From Thermoanaerobaculia bacterium (GTDB taxonomy: Bacteria; Acidobacteriota; Thermoanaerobaculia; Multivoradales; J023): a stretch of DNA of 64,000 bases. The notes below the pieces were generated by a model. It did not search any database and was not told the origin of the DNA. It was given only the letters and a program-made list of their open reading frames with translations. Where the stretch lies: positions 45,075 to 109,074 of the forward strand of contig JALCBJ010000008.1 of assembly GCA_028066595.1 (NCBI GenBank). The letters are read 5' to 3'. The position numbers and the translations under genes are program-made. Positions within the stretch are counted from its first letter, which is position 1. Every line of letters starts with the position of its first letter. Below, in pieces: positions 62,952-64,000 of the stretch.

Positions 62952-64000
62952 ATGTCTTCTCAGCCATCAGAACGGACCGGCGCACTCTCCGGTGCGGACC
63001 ATGACGTCCCCTCGCGGATCGGTCCCTACCGCGTCGAAAGGCGTCTCGGACGTGGAGGAATGGGCGAGGTCTGGAGCGCGTTCGACGACCGACTGGGACG
63101 CAGAGTCGCTCTGAAACGAGTGCTCGAGGGCACGACCAACCCTCGAGCCAAGGCCCGGCTGAGGCTGGAGGCGCGCTCGCTGGCCAAGCTGAGCCACCCT
63201 TCCATCGTGAAGATCCACGATTGGATCGAGTTGGAACACGACACATGGTTCGTCATGGAATTCGTCAACGGTCGAACCCTCGATCATTGGAAGCCCGGGT
63301 CCCTCCCCGACGTGGACTGGGTCGTGCGGATCGGCGCCCGGATCGCGTTGGGCCTGGCTGCGGCGCACGGATCTGGCGTCGTTCACCGCGACCTGAAGCT
63401 GAGCAACGTGATGATCACGGACGCGGGACAGGTGAAGATTCTCGACTTTGGTCTGGCGAAGCGACTGGACCAGAGAGCTGTCCAGAGCTTGACGGGCGAT
63501 CGCCACGTTCTCGGCTCCGCAGGCTCCATGGCACCGGAGCAGATTCTCGGAGGTGAGGTCGACGGGCGAACGGATCTGTTCGCATTCGGAGTGCTCCTCT
63601 ACCGCCTGCTCCTCGGGGTGCCGCCCTTCGCCGGAACCTCCACCTTGAGAGTTCTCAAGAGCACCTGTGCGGACCCCCACCCTGCCCTACGGCCGACCCG
63701 CCCCGAGATCCCACAGCCCCTCGAAGAACTGATCGATCGCCTGCTGGCCAAGGATCGGACCGACCGACCCGACGGTGCCGCGGAAGTCGCAGATCTCCTG
63801 CATGCGATGGCAGCACAGGACGGCGACTCGGGACTGCAGTCGGGGCAGCGCGATTCCAACGATCTGCAAGCTGAACGAATCCCGGTGGCGATCCTGCTGA
63901 TGAAGGCCGGGTCGACGACTGAGCTGGCAGCGGCTCGTGAGGCCTTCGAAGCCGTCGTAGACGAGCTGAGCGGTGTAGTGGAAGACGCGCCCGACGATCG
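62952..64000 (+). CDS. Serine/threonine protein kinase, truncated by the window end
   Basis: The reading frame is open from ATG 62952 to the window edge (349 codons). The kinase domain begins at IGPYRVERRLGRGGMGEVW, with the ATP lysine in RVALKRVLEG, the catalytic loop in VVHRDLKLSNVMI, DFG in KILDFGLAKR and SMAPEQ in the activation segment. It is a PknB-type Hanks kinase. After about residue 290 a different region starts (IPVAILLMKAGSTTELAAAR) of unknown type; the C-terminus lies outside. It is divergent from the S9 peptidase gene. Confidence 0.95.
   Translation, partial: MSSQPSERTGALSGADHDVPSRIGPYRVERRLGRGGMGEVWSAFDDRLGRRVALKRVLEGTTNPRAKARLRLEARSLAKLSHPSIVKIHDWIELEHDTWFVMEFVNGRTLDHWKPGSLPDVDWVVRIGARIALGLAAAHGSGVVHRDLKLSNVMITDAGQVKILDFGLAKRLDQRAVQSLTGDRHVLGSAGSMAPEQILGGEVDGRTDLFAFGVLLYRLLLGVPPFAGTSTLRVLKSTCADPHPALRPTRPEIPQPLEELIDRLLAKDRTDRPDGAAEVADLLHAMAAQDGDSGLQSGQRDSNDLQAERIPVAILLMKAGSTTELAAAREAFEAVVDELSGVVEDAPDD

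Overview
The window is about 64 kb of GC-rich bacterial chromosome, densely coding, with no sign of phage, plasmid, insertion sequence, CRISPR array, tRNA or rRNA. Several features point to an Acidobacteriota-like organism. There are three very large orphan FtsX/MacB-type permeases of the ADOP kind, two of them paired with PadR repressors. There is a DUF5916-type outer-membrane protein, an esterase with a C-terminal module I associate with acidobacterial secreted proteins, a dnaK-hspR pair and a RamB/ScfR-like regulator. The class cannot be fixed from sequence reading alone.

Layout. 1-4.6 kb: a sodium-symporter gene with a small membrane-anchored partner, then a DUF5916 protein preceded by a possible seven-codon leader ORF. 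4.7-12.3 kb (minus): a compact RDD - SpoIIM-like - DUF4129 - DUF4350 - MoxR - DUF58 envelope cluster plus a small membrane protein. 12.4-16.2 kb: a lipoprotein serine hydrolase, dnaK and hspR. 16.2-19.2 kb: imuA-imuB of the mutagenic translesion system, without dnaE2. 19.3-24.9 kb: two ADOP permeases and a PadR regulator. 25-32.6 kb: esterase, MFS transporter, aldehyde dehydrogenase, fatty acid desaturase, aat, and a multi-pass membrane protein whose 3' end is antisense to aat.

32.7-43.4 kb (minus) is a heme biosynthesis cluster in transcription order hemF, an SDR, hemA, hemC, hemD, a 62-codon hemB remnant, hemL, a histidine kinase, a response regulator, hemE, hemH. Most junctions are ATGA, GTGA or TTGA overlaps, so the genes look translationally coupled. 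The hemB slot between hemD and hemL holds only a short ORF that starts like HemB, jumps to a mid-protein HemB-like segment and ends. This is the most striking observation in the window.

43.5-64 kb: a small TPR-like protein, a NUDIX hydrolase, a flavin reductase, PolX, a third PadR-ADOP pair, a DUF4097-like secreted protein, a MATE transporter, a small unknown protein, a ferritin-like diiron protein, an acyl-CoA dehydrogenase, an Fpg/Nei glycosylase, a YfhO-like membrane protein coupled to a RamB/ScfR-like regulator, ferritin, an S9 peptidase and a Ser/Thr kinase cut by the window edge.

Non-coding structure is informative: paired dyads upstream of one PadR gene and one long dyad upstream of the other, three inverted repeats upstream of dnaK, repeats upstream of imuA and the acyl-CoA dehydrogenase, and two long perfect hairpins that contain stop codons.
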